Source: Halomonas llamarensis (lineage in GTDB: Bacteria > Pseudomonadota > Gammaproteobacteria > Pseudomonadales > Halomonadaceae). From it: a stretch of DNA of 42,075 nt. How positions within the stretch are numbered: the first letter of the stretch is position 1; each line of letters starts with the position of its first letter. The translations under genes were made by a program, and so were the position numbers. Where the stretch lies: contig NZ_JAMJPJ010000029.1 in NCBI RefSeq assembly GCF_023555005.1, positions 1 through 42,075 on the forward strand, written 5' to 3'. Positions 8,741-19,837 of this stretch are shown here, in pieces. The notes beneath the pieces are model-generated. The model saw nothing but the letters and a program-made list of their open reading frames with translations, made no database searches and was not told where the DNA came from.

Positions 8741-11700
8741 TCAGCTCTCCAGACCGTCCAATAGCGCCGCCATCTTCTCAAGTTGCGTACCTTGGTCCTC
8801 TCTTGTGTCATCTAGCCGCGCCCGGATGGCCTCGCTCATCAAGACCAGATTGGTATGGTCAAAATGGGTTCGCAGCGGGAGCCTCACGTCGAAGCGCTCC
8901 TCAATACCGGCCTGCACCTGCAATACAGCCAAAGAATGTCCTCCTAACTCGAAGAAGCTGTCATGGCGGCCCACACTTTCAACGCCAAGTATCTCTGACC
9001 AGATTGCCGCTAACGCTTCTTCCACCTCGCCTTGGGGCGGCTCATACGGTGAGCCACTGGCTAACTCCGGCTCGGGCAAGGCTTTACGGTCTACCTTACC
9101 GTTCGGAGTTAATGGCAGAGCCTCCAAAGTAACCACCACCCCAGGCACCATATAGTCTGGTAGATTTTGTCTGAGCGTTTCGCGTAGAGAGGTAGTGTCG
9201 AGTTCAACGTCGGCTTGCGGAGTCACGTAGGCTACCAGCCTAGAACCACTAGGGCTTTCTTGAGCAGCTACCACTGCCTCGCGTATCTCTGAAAGGGCTA
9301 GCAGTTGAGCTTCAATTTCGCCTAATTCAATACGGAATCCCCGCACTTTGATTTGATGGTCAATCCGTCCCAAGTATTCAAGCTGACCATCCTCTCGCCA
9401 ACGCACTAAGTCACCCGTGCGGTAAAGTCGTTCGCCCGCAGTAAAGGGATCAGCCACAAAGCGTTCCGTCGTCAGGTCAGCACGGCCCAGGTAACCCCGC
9501 GCCAAGCCTATGCCGCCTAAGTACAATTCACCCGCCACTCCGGGCGGAATCAGATTGAGCGCACTATCCAAAACGACCAGCCGCGTCGCCGCAATCGCGC
9601 TTCCGAGGAAGACCTGATCGTCCTTCACTGGATGCGTCGCGGACCAAATCGTGGTCTCGGTGGGACCGTACATGTTCCACAATTCGATCCCTTGAGTTTG
9701 CAGATCCTCAGCTAGATCAGGTGGTAAAGCCTCACCGCCGCATAGCCCCTTAAAGCCTTCCGTTAGCGGAGCCGTCATCCATGGCCAGCCTGACGAGCGC
9801 AGCAACCGCCAGCCAGAGGGTGTCGCCTGGAAAACTGTCGCTTTTTCCTTATCGAGACATTCACCCAAGGCCCTGCCATCCTGAGTCGTCTCGCGGCTCG
9901 CCAGTACGACCCTTGCGCCGCTGATCAATGGCAGATATAGCTCCAGGGCAGCAATATCAAACGATAGCGAGGTCACCGCCACCAGGATATCGTCTGAGCT
10001 AAGGCCAGGGGTTTCCTGCATGCTTAGCAAGAAGTGGCAGAGCGCGTAATGACGCACCATTACGCCCTTGGGTCGCCCGGTAGAGCCCGAGGTGTAAATC
10101 ACGTAGGCGAGATGCTCAGTGTGCAGGGCCACTTCTGGGTTGGTTGACGCATGATGTGTCACATCCAACTGATCCAGCTCAATGACATTCAGGCTTTCAG
10201 CTACTGGTAACGAATCATGAATATGCTGCTGGGTAAGCAGCAACTCGATACCGCTATCCTCGACCATATAGGCCAGCCGATCACTCGGATAATCTGGGTC
10301 TAGCGGTACATAAGCACCACCCGCTTTGAGTATACCCAGTAGCCCCACCACCATTTCGATGGAGCGCTCCATCGCGATGCCCACTCGGGTTTCGGGTTTT
10401 ACGCCTAGTCCAATCAGATAGTGGGCCAAGCGGTTGGCGCGGGTATTGAGTTCGGCGTAGTTGAGTGACTGATTTTCGAAGATTACAGCCACGGCTTCTG
10501 GTGTTGTCTCGACACGGTGTTCGATCAAACGATGGATCGGTTCGGCCTTGGCATGCTGCTCACCATTGACGCTCCACGCCTCGATTTGCTGTCGCTCCTC
10601 AACACTTAACCACTCGATTACCCCAACGCGTTGAGTTGCGGACTCGCTCAACTGCTCAAGCGCTCTCCCCAGATGTTGAACCAACATCGCGGCAGCAGAA
10701 TCGCCTAGCTTTGATCGTGAATAGCTGCAACAAAGTTCCAACGTTTCCTTCTGGAAGACGGCCATCGTTACGGGGTAATTGGTTTGCTCGCGGTTGACCA
10801 GCTCGCCAAACGTCAGCTCACCCGGCAAGTTCTGATCCAGTGCTGCATCCACGGGATAGTTCTCGAATACTAACAAACTATCGAACAATGACTGACCACC
10901 CTGCCCCGCCCAGCGCTGGATGTCATAGAGCGGTGTATACTCATGTTCGCGACTCGCCAGGTTTTGTTCCTGCAACTGGCACAACCACTCATCGACGCGC
11001 AGCGAGGGATCCAGTGAGACAATCACCGGCAAGGTATTGATAAAGGGTCCAATCAATTGCTCTGCCGCCGGTAGCTCCGCAGGTCGCCCGGCCACGGTCG
11101 CGCCAAAGCAGATGCTATCTTGCCCCGTGTAACGGGCCACCAGCAGCGACCAAGCACCTTGCATTAATGTATTGAGCGTTATGCGAGCCGCTTTGGCGAA
11201 ATTCTCCAGTCGCTGAGTGGTCGTTCTATCCAGTGACAGGGTTATCTCTTGATGCCCAACTTGTGCTTCATGGCATTTAGGCATGGCACTGACGAGATGC
11301 GTGGGCGCATCAAGACGCTGCAACTGCTCACGCCAGTAGGTTTCACTGGCCTTGGCGCCACGGCGCTGTAACCAAGCGATGTAATCGCGATAGCGCCCCT
11401 CAGTAGGTGGCAGAACCTCCCCGGCGTAACAGCGCAGTACCTCGCCCATCAGTTGCGAGGTGCTCCAGCCATCCAGCAGCAGATGGTGGCGCGTCCAGAT
11501 TAGGCAGTGCCGGGAGTCTGCGATTTTCACCAGCGCTAGGCGCATCAGCGGCGGTGCCGTAAGATCGAATGGCGCCCGTTGCTCCTCGGCCAGCTTCTCA
11601 AGTGCCGTTGATAGATCCGTTCGTTCGCGCCAATCCGCTTCGAACCACGGCAGCTCGATAGCGCGTGCTACCCACTGCAGCGGCGTTCCAGCGGACTCCA

Positions 11701-14700
11701 GGAAACCGCTGCGCAATATCTCATGGCGCACGAGTACTTTTTGCCAAGCGCGCCGGAAGCGTTCGACATCCAGATTGCTAATCTCCACCTGCAACTGGTT
11801 CAGATAGGCCACATCTTGGTCATCGTAGAGGCTGTGGAATAGCATGCCCTGCTGGAGTGGCGACAGCGGATAGAGATCTGCCAGTTGATCAGCGGCAACA
11901 GGCAAACCATCCAACTGCGCTTGACTCAACCCCGCCAGCGGGAAGTCCGATGGCGTAGAACCACGAACGCCGGTATCACAGTGCTCAATCAATGCCTCTA
12001 GTTGCGCTTGGAAGTTTGCTTGCAAGGCATGCATCGCTACCTCACTTTGAATCTCGAGACTGTAATGCCAGTCAAAGCACAGTTGGCCCTTCTGAACCCA
12101 AGCCACTACCTCAATCCAGGTACGGCGCTCACTTTGAGGCGCGCGGGGCTGCCCGGCGTTCTCTTTGGCGAGCTGCCAGGCCGAATCGCCCTGTAGGGAG
12201 CGGTCAAACTGACCTAGATAATTGAAAGTGACCTGGGGGTAGGCACCACCCACCAGCGCGGTCTCCTCTTTCAAATAGCGCAGCACGCTGTAGCCGAGCC
12301 CCTTGTCAGGCACTTGGCGAAGTTGCTCTTTGATTGCTTTTAGGCTCGTAGCAGGCTCCGCATTACCCGGCGTCAGGCGAACCGGGTAGAGGGAAGTGAA
12401 CCAACCTACGCTGCGACTGAGGTCGACACCGTCGAACAGGTCTTCGCGGCCATGGCCTTCCAGTTCGATCAGTACGCTGTCTCGTTCCGCCCATTGGCAC
12501 AGGGCGCTCGATAGTGCAGTGAGGAGCAGGTCATCCACCTGGGTGCGGTAGGCTTTATGCACCGGCCCCAGCAGTTGCATGGTCGCCTCAGTAGACAAGC
12601 TGCCAACAAGTGATGCGGTATCGGCAACGGTGTTGCTACCCTTGAGATTCTGTGCCGGTAGGCTAGGTTCTGGCTCTTTAACGAGACTTTCCCAATAGGG
12701 GCGTTGCTCAGCCAACGCCACCGATTTGGCGTAGTCGGCCAGGGTGCGTGCCCACTCATCTAGCGAGGTGGTTGCCGGTGGTAGGTCGATTGTCTTGCCT
12801 GCACTTAACTGCGTGTAGGCCGCTTGCAGATCGTCGAGGATCACGCGCCACGAGACGCCGTCTACCACCAGGTGGTGAGCCACTAGCAGCAGTCGCCCAC
12901 CGCGCTCGCCTCCCAGTGCCATCCAGATGGCACGGAACGGACGCGCCAAACTCAGGCTGCGCTGTGCAGCATCGGCGGCCTGAGTGATGGCCTGCGCCGG
13001 TTCCGCATGATCGCTTAGGTCCACGTGCTCGAAGAGATCGTCGGCTAGCTTGCCATAGGCTTGTTGCCAGCTATCGCCAACGCGCTCAAAGCGCAGCCGC
13101 AAGGCGCCATGGAGATTTACCACTGCCTCAACGGCGCGCCGTAGCAGCGCGGCATCTACATCACTGGCCGTTTCCAGCATCAACGACTGATTCCAGTGGT
13201 GTGGCTCGGCGAAGTTCTGCTCGAAGAACCAGCGCTGTATCGGCAGCAGTGCAAAGGGAGCCACCTTATCGGGCACAGCCACTTGTTTAGGGGCGGCCGC
13301 CGCCAGGGGCGTGGCCATCGCCGCCACGGAGGCCACGGTCTGCCCTTCCATCAACTGCTTGGGCGTTACCTTGTAGCCACGCTTGCGCGAGCGAGCGACG
13401 ATTTGCAGGCTAAGGATCGAGTCGCCCCCCAGCTCGAAAAAGTTGTCGTTACGCCCAACCTGCTCGCAGCCGATCACGTCGGCCCAGACCGATGCCAACG
13501 CCTCCTCTACTTCTCCTTGGGGCGCCTCGAAGGCTTTGCCACCACCGGCTTGCACTGGCTCGTGCAGCGCCTTGCGATCCAACTTACCATTGGCAGTTAG
13601 CGGCAGAGCCTCCAGCCGTACTATGGCGCTGGGCACCATATAGTCCGGCACGCGTTCGCCAAGCTGCGCGAGTAACGCGGCGTCATCGACGTCGCTCCAG
13701 GCTGCCATCACCACGTAGGCGAACAGTTGCGCGCGGCCTTCCTCGTTTTCCCGTGCAATCACCTCAGCCTCCGCGATGCACGATTGATCACGCAACAGGG
13801 CAGCGATCTCGCTCGGCTCCACCCGATAACCGCGAATCTTGACCTGATCATCCACACGACCGAGGAACTCCAGGCTACCGTCGGCCAATTGGCGCACCCG
13901 GTCACCGCTGCGATAGAGCCGCTCCCCCGCATGGAAGGGGCTGGCGACGAAACGTTCCGCCGTTTGCCCAAGGCGCTGTAGATAGCCTTGAGCCAGCCCA
14001 GGGCCACCCAAGTAGAGCTCGCCGGCAACGCCCTTCGGTACCGGATTAAGCCAGGGGTCAAGCACATAGGCCTGAGCATTGGCCAGGGGTGTGCCGATCG
14101 GCAGTATGCTGGCAGCTTGATCGGCCATATCGGCCTGCTGGGTGAGAATACCGACCGTGGTTTCCGTAGGGCCGTAGTGATTAAGCACCTGGCAGGTTGG
14201 CTTGAGTTCGGCGATACGCTCCAGTAGCGCCCAGTCGGTCGCTTCGCCGCCCAAAATCAGGCGCTCGTGGGGAAGTACATCGGCCGGAGTTGCCGCACTC
14301 AGCAGCGCCCGCAGGTGGCTAGGCACTATCTTCAGCACATCCACCTCATGTTCGCGCATATAAGCCGCAAAGGTATCCGGATCGAAGGAGCACTCGGGGG
14401 AAATAAGATGCAAGGTGCGCCCGGTGCACAAGGCACCAAACAGCACCGTATGACCCAGGTCCGCCGCTACCGTCGACACCATCGCCATGTTGCGGGCACC
14501 ATCTGATAGCGCCAGCGCTTCCAGAACGCCCTGCACGTAATTGGCCAGCGCACCGTGACTGACCGCCACCCCTTTGGGCTTGCCCGTGGAGCCAGAGGTA
14601 TAGATCACATAGGCCGTCTGCTGGGGATGGATGACGGGCAGTTCGTGCTCTACTGCAGCTGGAATATCATCGGCAAACGCCAACTCCATTACCGGAACGT

Positions 14701-16534
14701 CACCGCGCCAGTCGCAAGCCGTGCAGCTCAGCAGCAAGCGAGCCCCACTGTCAGCCAGTTGATAGGCCAAACGCTCCGCTGGCAGTTGCGGATCCAGTGG
14801 CACGAAGGCCCCGCCCGCTTTGAGTACAGCAAGAATACCAAGTACGTATTCACATGAGCGTTCGGCTTGAATGGCAACACGCACTTCGGCGCCTACTCCC
14901 TGTGCGACCAGTGCTTGTGCCATACGCTGGGCTTGGGCATCCAGGCTGGCATAAGTGACGCCATGATCCAGTGCATCTTGCATCGCAAGTTGTTGGGAAT
15001 GTTCTTCGACGGCTTGATCCCAGAGCTTAGTGACGCTGCCGTAAGAAAATGCGGTTAGCTTGCCTTCAAGCGCCGAAGTCGGAGCTGGGATTTCGAGCGA
15101 CGCCAACGGTGTATTTGGCTCTTTAAGCACCTGCTCAGCTAGGCTTTGTAGTGCTCCGGCGAGTCGCTTGATTGTCTGTTCGTCAAACAGTGCCGTCGCA
15201 TAGGCGAAGACGCAACGAATCCCATCAGTTGTATCGGTGAAGTCAACGCTTAGATCAAAGTGAGCATCACCGCCATTGAGTTCTTTAAGATGTACCTTTA
15301 AATCACCTACGGTCTTTTCTCTTGCCAACTCGTTCTGCTGGGTGCACTTGACCTGAAATAGCGGATGTACGCCAGGCTGGCGTTCAGGCTGCAGCGCCTC
15401 TACCAAAGTATCGAAGGGAATATCCTGGTAGTCCTGCGCATCAAGCACGGTTTCTTTAACGGCATCTAATAAACTGGTAAACCCCTTGGTAGGCTCTAAT
15501 AAGGTTCTCAGCACTTGAACATTGAGCAGGTAACCAATCAAACCATGTGTTTCAGCTTTGTTACGATTAGCACTTGGAGAACCTATCCTTATGTCGCTTT
15601 GTCCACTGAAACGATGTAGCGTCAGCTTTAACAGTGACAGCATCACCATATATAGAGAAGCGCCATGCTCACGGGCTAGCTGGTGAATGCCAGAACTCAC
15701 ATCACGAGATAATTGAACATGACACTGGCCAGCTTTCGATGTCTCCAGGGAGCCTCTTGGGCGATCAAAAGGAAGATCGATAGGCGTGTGCGAGTCCCCC
15801 AAGCGTTGGCGCCAGTGGTCTAGCTGCCGCTCCATTTCACCAGCCTCGAACCAACTCCGCTGCCATATCGCATAATCACCAAACTGAATGGGTAACGAAG
15901 GTAGTGCTGCATCACGTTGTTGGATTCGGGCTTCATAAAACTCGAACAGCTCATCAATGAGCAATTGAATCGACCAACCGTCACAAGCGATATGGTGCAA
16001 TACAATGGCAACTGCATGGTGGCTAGTACTCAGTTGGTAGATTGCCATGCGGAATGGCGGCTCAACGTCAAGCGCAAAGGGGCGCTGAGAGAACTCGCCA
16101 ATGAGGCGCTGCAGCTCTTGTTCCTGCGCTAACTCGGCGTGGTGTCGTAAATCATCGTGTAATACTGGAACCTGCCAGCCACTGAGAACTTCCTGCTGAG
16201 GCTCTCCATCCTCGCTCTGATATATTGTGCGGAGTACTTCATGACGCCTCACAAGGTCATTCACACTCGACTCGAATGCAGCAACACCCAATGGGCCTTG
16301 CAAATGAAACACACCGGGCATGTTATAAGCCGGGCTTGCCGGATCAAGTTGCCATGTCAGCCATAAGCTACGCTGCGAATATGACAACGGAAATTGCTCA
16401 TCCCGGGTAGCCGGCACGATGGGAAGCTCACGAAAATCAATGCCACTATCTCTCAGCCTGTTCAAAAAACTTCGCTGCGCATCAACCTGTAACTCTGCAA
16501 AACGTTGAGCAATCTTTCTTTCGTCCAATTCCAT
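8741..16534 (-). CDS. NRPS4: two modules C-A-T-E-C-A-T (D-Asp, Gly)
   Basis: A 2597-residue synthetase starting MELDERKIAQRF, three bases after the NRPS3 stop. Module 1: condensation with HHIACDGWS near residue 181; adenylation with pocket D-L-T-K-I-G-H-V-G (AADLGHT, LKIVPS, LNHYGPTETTVG), a clear aspartate code; carrier LGGDSILS near 1035; epimerisation domain about 1075-1540 with HHLVVDGVSW near 1220, EGHGRED and NYLGQFD. Module 2: condensation of the type that accepts a D-donor, beginning LYPLSPLQQGMLFHSL and with RHHLLLDGWS near 1685; adenylation with pocket D-I-L-Q-L-G-M-I-W, a glycine code; carrier LGGHSLAV near 2530. The aspartate is a candidate for beta-hydroxylation by one of the two oxygenases of the cluster. 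The Gly adenylation segment reads as identical to one in NRPS1. Confidence 0.94.
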   Translation of the reverse strand: MELDERKIAQRFAELQVDAQRSFLNRLRDSGIDFRELPIVPATRDEQFPLSYSQRSLWLTWQLDPASPAYNMPGVFHLQGPLGVAAFESSVNDLVRRHEVLRTIYQSEDGEPQQEVLSGWQVPVLHDDLRHHAELAQEQELQRLIGEFSQRPFALDVEPPFRMAIYQLSTSHHAVAIVLHHIACDGWSIQLLIDELFEFYEARIQQRDAALPSLPIQFGDYAIWQRSWFEAGEMERQLDHWRQRLGDSHTPIDLPFDRPRGSLETSKAGQCHVQLSRDVSSGIHQLAREHGASLYMVMLSLLKLTLHRFSGQSDIRIGSPSANRNKAETHGLIGYLLNVQVLRTLLEPTKGFTSLLDAVKETVLDAQDYQDIPFDTLVEALQPERQPGVHPLFQVKCTQQNELAREKTVGDLKVHLKELNGGDAHFDLSVDFTDTTDGIRCVFAYATALFDEQTIKRLAGALQSLAEQVLKEPNTPLASLEIPAPTSALEGKLTAFSYGSVTKLWDQAVEEHSQQLAMQDALDHGVTYASLDAQAQRMAQALVAQGVGAEVRVAIQAERSCEYVLGILAVLKAGGAFVPLDPQLPAERLAYQLADSGARLLLSCTACDWRGDVPVMELAFADDIPAAVEHELPVIHPQQTAYVIYTSGSTGKPKGVAVSHGALANYVQGVLEALALSDGARNMAMVSTVAADLGHTVLFGALCTGRTLHLISPECSFDPDTFAAYMREHEVDVLKIVPSHLRALLSAATPADVLPHERLILGGEATDWALLERIAELKPTCQVLNHYGPTETTVGILTQQADMADQAASILPIGTPLANAQAYVLDPWLNPVPKGVAGELYLGGPGLAQGYLQRLGQTAERFVASPFHAGERLYRSGDRVRQLADGSLEFLGRVDDQVKIRGYRVEPSEIAALLRDQSCIAEAEVIARENEEGRAQLFAYVVMAAWSDVDDAALLAQLGERVPDYMVPSAIVRLEALPLTANGKLDRKALHEPVQAGGGKAFEAPQGEVEEALASVWADVIGCEQVGRNDNFFELGGDSILSLQIVARSRKRGYKVTPKQLMEGQTVASVAAMATPLAAAAPKQVAVPDKVAPFALLPIQRWFFEQNFAEPHHWNQSLMLETASDVDAALLRRAVEAVVNLHGALRLRFERVGDSWQQAYGKLADDLFEHVDLSDHAEPAQAITQAADAAQRSLSLARPFRAIWMALGGERGGRLLLVAHHLVVDGVSWRVILDDLQAAYTQLSAGKTIDLPPATTSLDEWARTLADYAKSVALAEQRPYWESLVKEPEPSLPAQNLKGSNTVADTASLVGSLSTEATMQLLGPVHKAYRTQVDDLLLTALSSALCQWAERDSVLIELEGHGREDLFDGVDLSRSVGWFTSLYPVRLTPGNAEPATSLKAIKEQLRQVPDKGLGYSVLRYLKEETALVGGAYPQVTFNYLGQFDRSLQGDSAWQLAKENAGQPRAPQSERRTWIEVVAWVQKGQLCFDWHYSLEIQSEVAMHALQANFQAQLEALIEHCDTGVRGSTPSDFPLAGLSQAQLDGLPVAADQLADLYPLSPLQQGMLFHSLYDDQDVAYLNQLQVEISNLDVERFRRAWQKVLVRHEILRSGFLESAGTPLQWVARAIELPWFEADWRERTDLSTALEKLAEEQRAPFDLTAPPLMRLALVKIADSRHCLIWTRHHLLLDGWSTSQLMGEVLRCYAGEVLPPTEGRYRDYIAWLQRRGAKASETYWREQLQRLDAPTHLVSAMPKCHEAQVGHQEITLSLDRTTTQRLENFAKAARITLNTLMQGAWSLLVARYTGQDSICFGATVAGRPAELPAAEQLIGPFINTLPVIVSLDPSLRVDEWLCQLQEQNLASREHEYTPLYDIQRWAGQGGQSLFDSLLVFENYPVDAALDQNLPGELTFGELVNREQTNYPVTMAVFQKETLELCCSYSRSKLGDSAAAMLVQHLGRALEQLSESATQRVGVIEWLSVEERQQIEAWSVNGEQHAKAEPIHRLIEHRVETTPEAVAVIFENQSLNYAELNTRANRLAHYLIGLGVKPETRVGIAMERSIEMVVGLLGILKAGGAYVPLDPDYPSDRLAYMVEDSGIELLLTQQHIHDSLPVAESLNVIELDQLDVTHHASTNPEVALHTEHLAYVIYTSGSTGRPKGVMVRHYALCHFLLSMQETPGLSSDDILVAVTSLSFDIAALELYLPLISGARVVLASRETTQDGRALGECLDKEKATVFQATPSGWRLLRSSGWPWMTAPLTEGFKGLCGGEALPPDLAEDLQTQGIELWNMYGPTETTIWSATHPVKDDQVFLGSAIAATRLVVLDSALNLIPPGVAGELYLGGIGLARGYLGRADLTTERFVADPFTAGERLYRTGDLVRWREDGQLEYLGRIDHQIKVRGFRIELGEIEAQLLALSEIREAVVAAQESPSGSRLVAYVTPQADVELDTTSLRETLRQNLPDYMVPGVVVTLEALPLTPNGKVDRKALPEPELASGSPYEPPQGEVEEALAAIWSEILGVESVGRHDSFFELGGHSLAVLQVQAGIEERFDVRLPLRTHFDHTNLVLMSEAIRARLDDTREDQGTQLEKMAALLDGLES
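8964..10527. repeat. 1564-bp direct repeat, copy A (Gly adenylation domain of NRPS4)
   Basis: Reads as identical to 28927-30490 at a constant offset of 19963 bases. It covers essentially the whole second A domain of NRPS4 and the linker up to the carrier domain, from IEHRVETTPEAVAV to ESVGRHD. Both edges are abrupt: TCA/TCG before 8964 and CAAAC/CAGGC after 10527. Confidence 0.9.
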
Positions 16535-16537
16535 GCC

Positions 16538-19500
16538 TCACCCCTCCAATTCGTTGAGCAGTTGATCCATAGTGGTAAGCCTTTTTGCGCGACCACCATC
16601 TACATTCACCTGTTTTAACGCGACTTGTGTTGCCATATGCGCCAGCGTCGGGTGTTCGAATATCAGCCGTACTGGCAACGCCTCTCCAAAACGCTGCGTG
16701 AAACTTGCTGATATCTGCATCGCTGCAAGCGAATTGCCCCCAGTCTCAAAGAAGTTGTCGTGCCGACCCACCTGATCGACGCCAAGTATCTCTGACCAAA
16801 TCTCTGCCAGCGCTTCTTCCACTTCTCCCTCGGGCGGCTCATACCGTGAGTCATTAGCCAAATCCGGTTCGGGCAGGGCCTTGCGGTCTACCTTGCCATT
16901 GGAATTCAGCGGCAGTGCATCAAGCGAGACCAGCACTCTCGGCACCATATAGTCCGGTAGTTTTTGACACAGCGCTTCACGTAGTACGGCGGTATCGAGT
17001 TCACTGCCAGCTTGGGGCACCACATAAGCGACTAACCTAGAACCACCGGGGCGTTCTTGAGCGACCACGACTGACTCGCGCACCTCTGGCTGAGAGAGCA
17101 GCTCGGCTTCGATCTCGCCAAGCTCGATACGCAGGCCGCGGATCTTCACCTGATGATCAAGGCGGCCCAGATACTCGAGCTGGCCATCGTCACGCCAGCG
17201 CACCAGGTCACCGGTGCGGTAGAGGCGTTCGCCCTGCGCAAATGGATCAGCGACAAAACGTTCTGCAGTAAGGTCTGGGCGGTGTAGGTAGCCCCGTGCC
17301 AACCCAATGCCTCCAAGATAGAGTTCCCCCGCGACGCCAGGCGGTGCCAAGTTAAGATCGCCATCCAACACATAGGTACGAATACCAGCAATCGGTTGGC
17401 CGATCGCTACCTGGTTGCGCCCATCGTCTTGGCACGTCCAGTGGGTAACATCGATAGCCGCTTCGGTGGGGCCGTAGAGGTTGTAGAGCGCCGTGTGAGG
17501 CAGTCGAGCAAATACCTGGTTCTGCAGTTCAACTGGCAGCGCTTCGCCGCTACATACCAGACGCGTCAGGCTCGTGCAGGCTTCTACCCCACCATGCGCC
17601 AGGAAGGCCTGAAGCATTGAAGGTACGAAGTGCAGCGTAGTGATGTTGTGGGTACGGATTAGCTCGACCAGTTGTTCCGGTTCGCGATGGGCGCCTGGCG
17701 GGGCCATCACCAGCCGTGCCCCCTGCATCAGCGGCCAGAAAAACTCCCACACCGAGACGTCGAAGCTGAACGGCGTCTTCTGCAACACCGCATCGTCGGC
17801 CGTTAGATCATAGGCCTCCTGCATCCACTGTAGGCGGCTAGTCAGCGCGTGATGGCGGTTAGCTGCGCCCTTGGGCCGCCCAGTGGAGCCTGAGGTGTAG
17901 ATCACATAGGCAAGGTGCTCGCCGTGCAGCGCCACCGCTGGATTGGTAGAAACATGATGTGCAATGTCCAGTTGATCCAACTCAACAATGCTCAGGCCAT
18001 CGGTTACCGCCAATGACTCGTGCAAATGTTGCTGGGTAAGCAGTAGCTCAATACCGCTGTCCTCGACCATATAGGCCAACCGATCACTCGGATAATCTGG
18101 GTCTAGCGGTACATAAGCACCACCCGCCTTGAGGATACCCAGTAGCCCCACCACCATCTCGATGGAACGCTCCATGGCGATACCCACTCGGGTTTCGGGT
18201 TTTACGCCTAGTCCAATCAGATAGTGGGACAAGCGGTTGGCGCGAGCATTGAGTTCGGCATAGCTGAGTGTCTGATCTGAAAATACCAGCGCCGTGGTTT
18301 CAGGGGTTGCCGCCGCTTGTTTCTCAATCAAATGATTGACTGGCTCAGCATCGGAGTATTCCTTAGTGTTGACTCCCCATTCAGCCAACTCTCGTCTTTC
18401 ACATGCTCCAAGGACTTCCAGCTCTCCCAGGCATCTGCTGTGATTCTCGCAGAGCGTCGTCAACACCTGCTGGTAGCGCTCGAGCAGCTTTTCGGCCGTC
18501 CCTTGCTCGAAGAGATCGGTACGATACTCCAGATCGCATTGAACGCCTCCCTTTTCGATCACACAATTGAGGGAAAGCTCAAATTTAGTAGTGCCATTCT
18601 CTGCCCTAATCGGATCAGCAATGACACCATCAAATTCCAGTTGCTCAGCGTCGCTAGCCATCTGTACGCCAAACATAACCTGGAACAGTGGATTGCGCGA
18701 CGGATCACGCTGCTCACTACGAGTCTTCAATAGTAACTCTAAAGGCAGATCCGCATGATTCATCAACCCGAGTGCATCTTTCCTAACCTGCCGGACGATG
18801 TCGCGAAGTGTCATAGCAGGCGATAAGTTGGCACGAAATACTTGAGTAGATACAAAGTAGCCCATCAGGTCTTGCAGCTCATCGAACGGTCGACCAGCGT
18901 GCGGTACGCCAACAGCGAATTCCATCCGATCGCTGTAGCGCGCCAGCAGGACTTGCCATGCCGCTAATAGGATCATGAACGGCGTACACTTTTCTTTCCG
19001 ACAGAGTTGTCGCAATGCTTCAGCAAGGTTAGAAGGCAGCGCTATGGAAGCACGAGCACCAGAAAACTTCTGCACCCCAGGGCGCTTATAGTCAGTGGGT
19101 AGCTCGATGTCGGGTACTTGGTCACCCAGATAACTATTCCAATACGCTAAACTTTTCTCAAACTCACCACGCTCATATCTCTCGCGTTGCCAGGCTGCAT
19201 AGTCTGTATATTGGATATTCAGTTCTGGTAGAAAAACCTCTTCCTGAGATGCCGCTGCCAAGCGGTAAGCTGTTGTCAAATCCTTGGCGAGAATAGGGTT
19301 CGACCACGCATCAGAAACGATGTGGTGCATACACACCGCCAGCACCTGTTCTTTCTCACTTACTTTTATCCATTTCGCCACTAAGGCCGGGGATGCGGTA
19401 AGATCAAAAATATGACTTGTAACTTCATTAATGGATACGGCCAGCCGAGCTTGTCGCTCCGATGGCATTAGCATTGATAAATCCTCGCACTGAAGTGCGA

Positions 19501-19813
19501 ACTTCACATCAGGGGCAACCACTTGCATCGGTTCCCCGTCTCGTTCGACGAAACGGGTTCGCAGCACGGCATGCCGTGCAATGACAGCCTTAAAAGCTCG
19601 CTCCAGTGCCTCAGGATTCACGCTCCCCTTCAGACGAAAGACCCGAGGTAGATTATAGGCACTCAACCCTGACTCCATATTCTGCAGTAGCCATAACTGA
19701 TGCTGAGAGAAAGAGAGGGGAACGTGCTCTCCTACCTGGGTGCTCGCGACGATACTCTCTTGATGCCGTCCACTCTGATTAGCGGCTAGAGGTTCCTGAC
19801 TCATACCATTCAT
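16538..19813 (-). CDS. NRPS3: single module C-A-T (Ser)
   Basis: A 1091-residue elongation module. The start at 19813 has AAGGA about eight bases upstream; a second ATG at 19804 is possible. Domains: condensation with HHIVSDAWS near residue 165, where the usual Gly after Asp is Ala; adenylation (about 470-990) with pocket D-V-W-H-V-S-L-I-D, read from [22 protein letters not shown] and [13 protein letters not shown], a well-established serine code; carrier with [13 protein letters not shown] near 1024. It lies 24 bases after the NRPS2 stop. Sequence on either side of the substrate pocket is nearly the same as in the NRPS1 and NRPS4 A domains, while the pocket region differs, suggesting subdomain exchange. 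Confidence 0.94.
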   Translation of the reverse strand: MNGMSQEPLAANQSGRHQESIVASTQVGEHVPLSFSQHQLWLLQNMESGLSAYNLPRVFRLKGSVNPEALERAFKAVIARHAVLRTRFVERDGEPMQVVAPDVKFALQCEDLSMLMPSERQARLAVSINEVTSHIFDLTASPALVAKWIKVSEKEQVLAVCMHHIVSDAWSNPILAKDLTTAYRLAAASQEEVFLPELNIQYTDYAAWQRERYERGEFEKSLAYWNSYLGDQVPDIELPTDYKRPGVQKFSGARASIALPSNLAEALRQLCRKEKCTPFMILLAAWQVLLARYSDRMEFAVGVPHAGRPFDELQDLMGYFVSTQVFRANLSPAMTLRDIVRQVRKDALGLMNHADLPLELLLKTRSEQRDPSRNPLFQVMFGVQMASDAEQLEFDGVIADPIRAENGTTKFELSLNCVIEKGGVQCDLEYRTDLFEQGTAEKLLERYQQVLTTLCENHSRCLGELEVLGACERRELAEWGVNTKEYSDAEPVNHLIEKQAAATPETTALVFSDQTLSYAELNARANRLSHYLIGLGVKPETRVGIAMERSIEMVVGLLGILKAGGAYVPLDPDYPSDRLAYMVEDSGIELLLTQQHLHESLAVTDGLSIVELDQLDIAHHVSTNPAVALHGEHLAYVIYTSGSTGRPKGAANRHHALTSRLQWMQEAYDLTADDAVLQKTPFSFDVSVWEFFWPLMQGARLVMAPPGAHREPEQLVELIRTHNITTLHFVPSMLQAFLAHGGVEACTSLTRLVCSGEALPVELQNQVFARLPHTALYNLYGPTEAAIDVTHWTCQDDGRNQVAIGQPIAGIRTYVLDGDLNLAPPGVAGELYLGGIGLARGYLHRPDLTAERFVADPFAQGERLYRTGDLVRWRDDGQLEYLGRLDHQVKIRGLRIELGEIEAELLSQPEVRESVVVAQERPGGSRLVAYVVPQAGSELDTAVLREALCQKLPDYMVPRVLVSLDALPLNSNGKVDRKALPEPDLANDSRYEPPEGEVEEALAEIWSEILGVDQVGRHDNFFETGGNSLAAMQISASFTQRFGEALPVRLIFEHPTLAHMATQVALKQVNVDGGRAKRLTTMDQLLNELEG

Positions 19814-19837
19814 TGCTGAATCCTTGACTAGAGGCTG

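Noticed and set aside
8740..8811. Longer N-terminus for NRPS5.
   Set aside because: It overlaps the 3' end of NRPS4; MEL-type start at 8739 is shared with NRPS4 and NRPS6.
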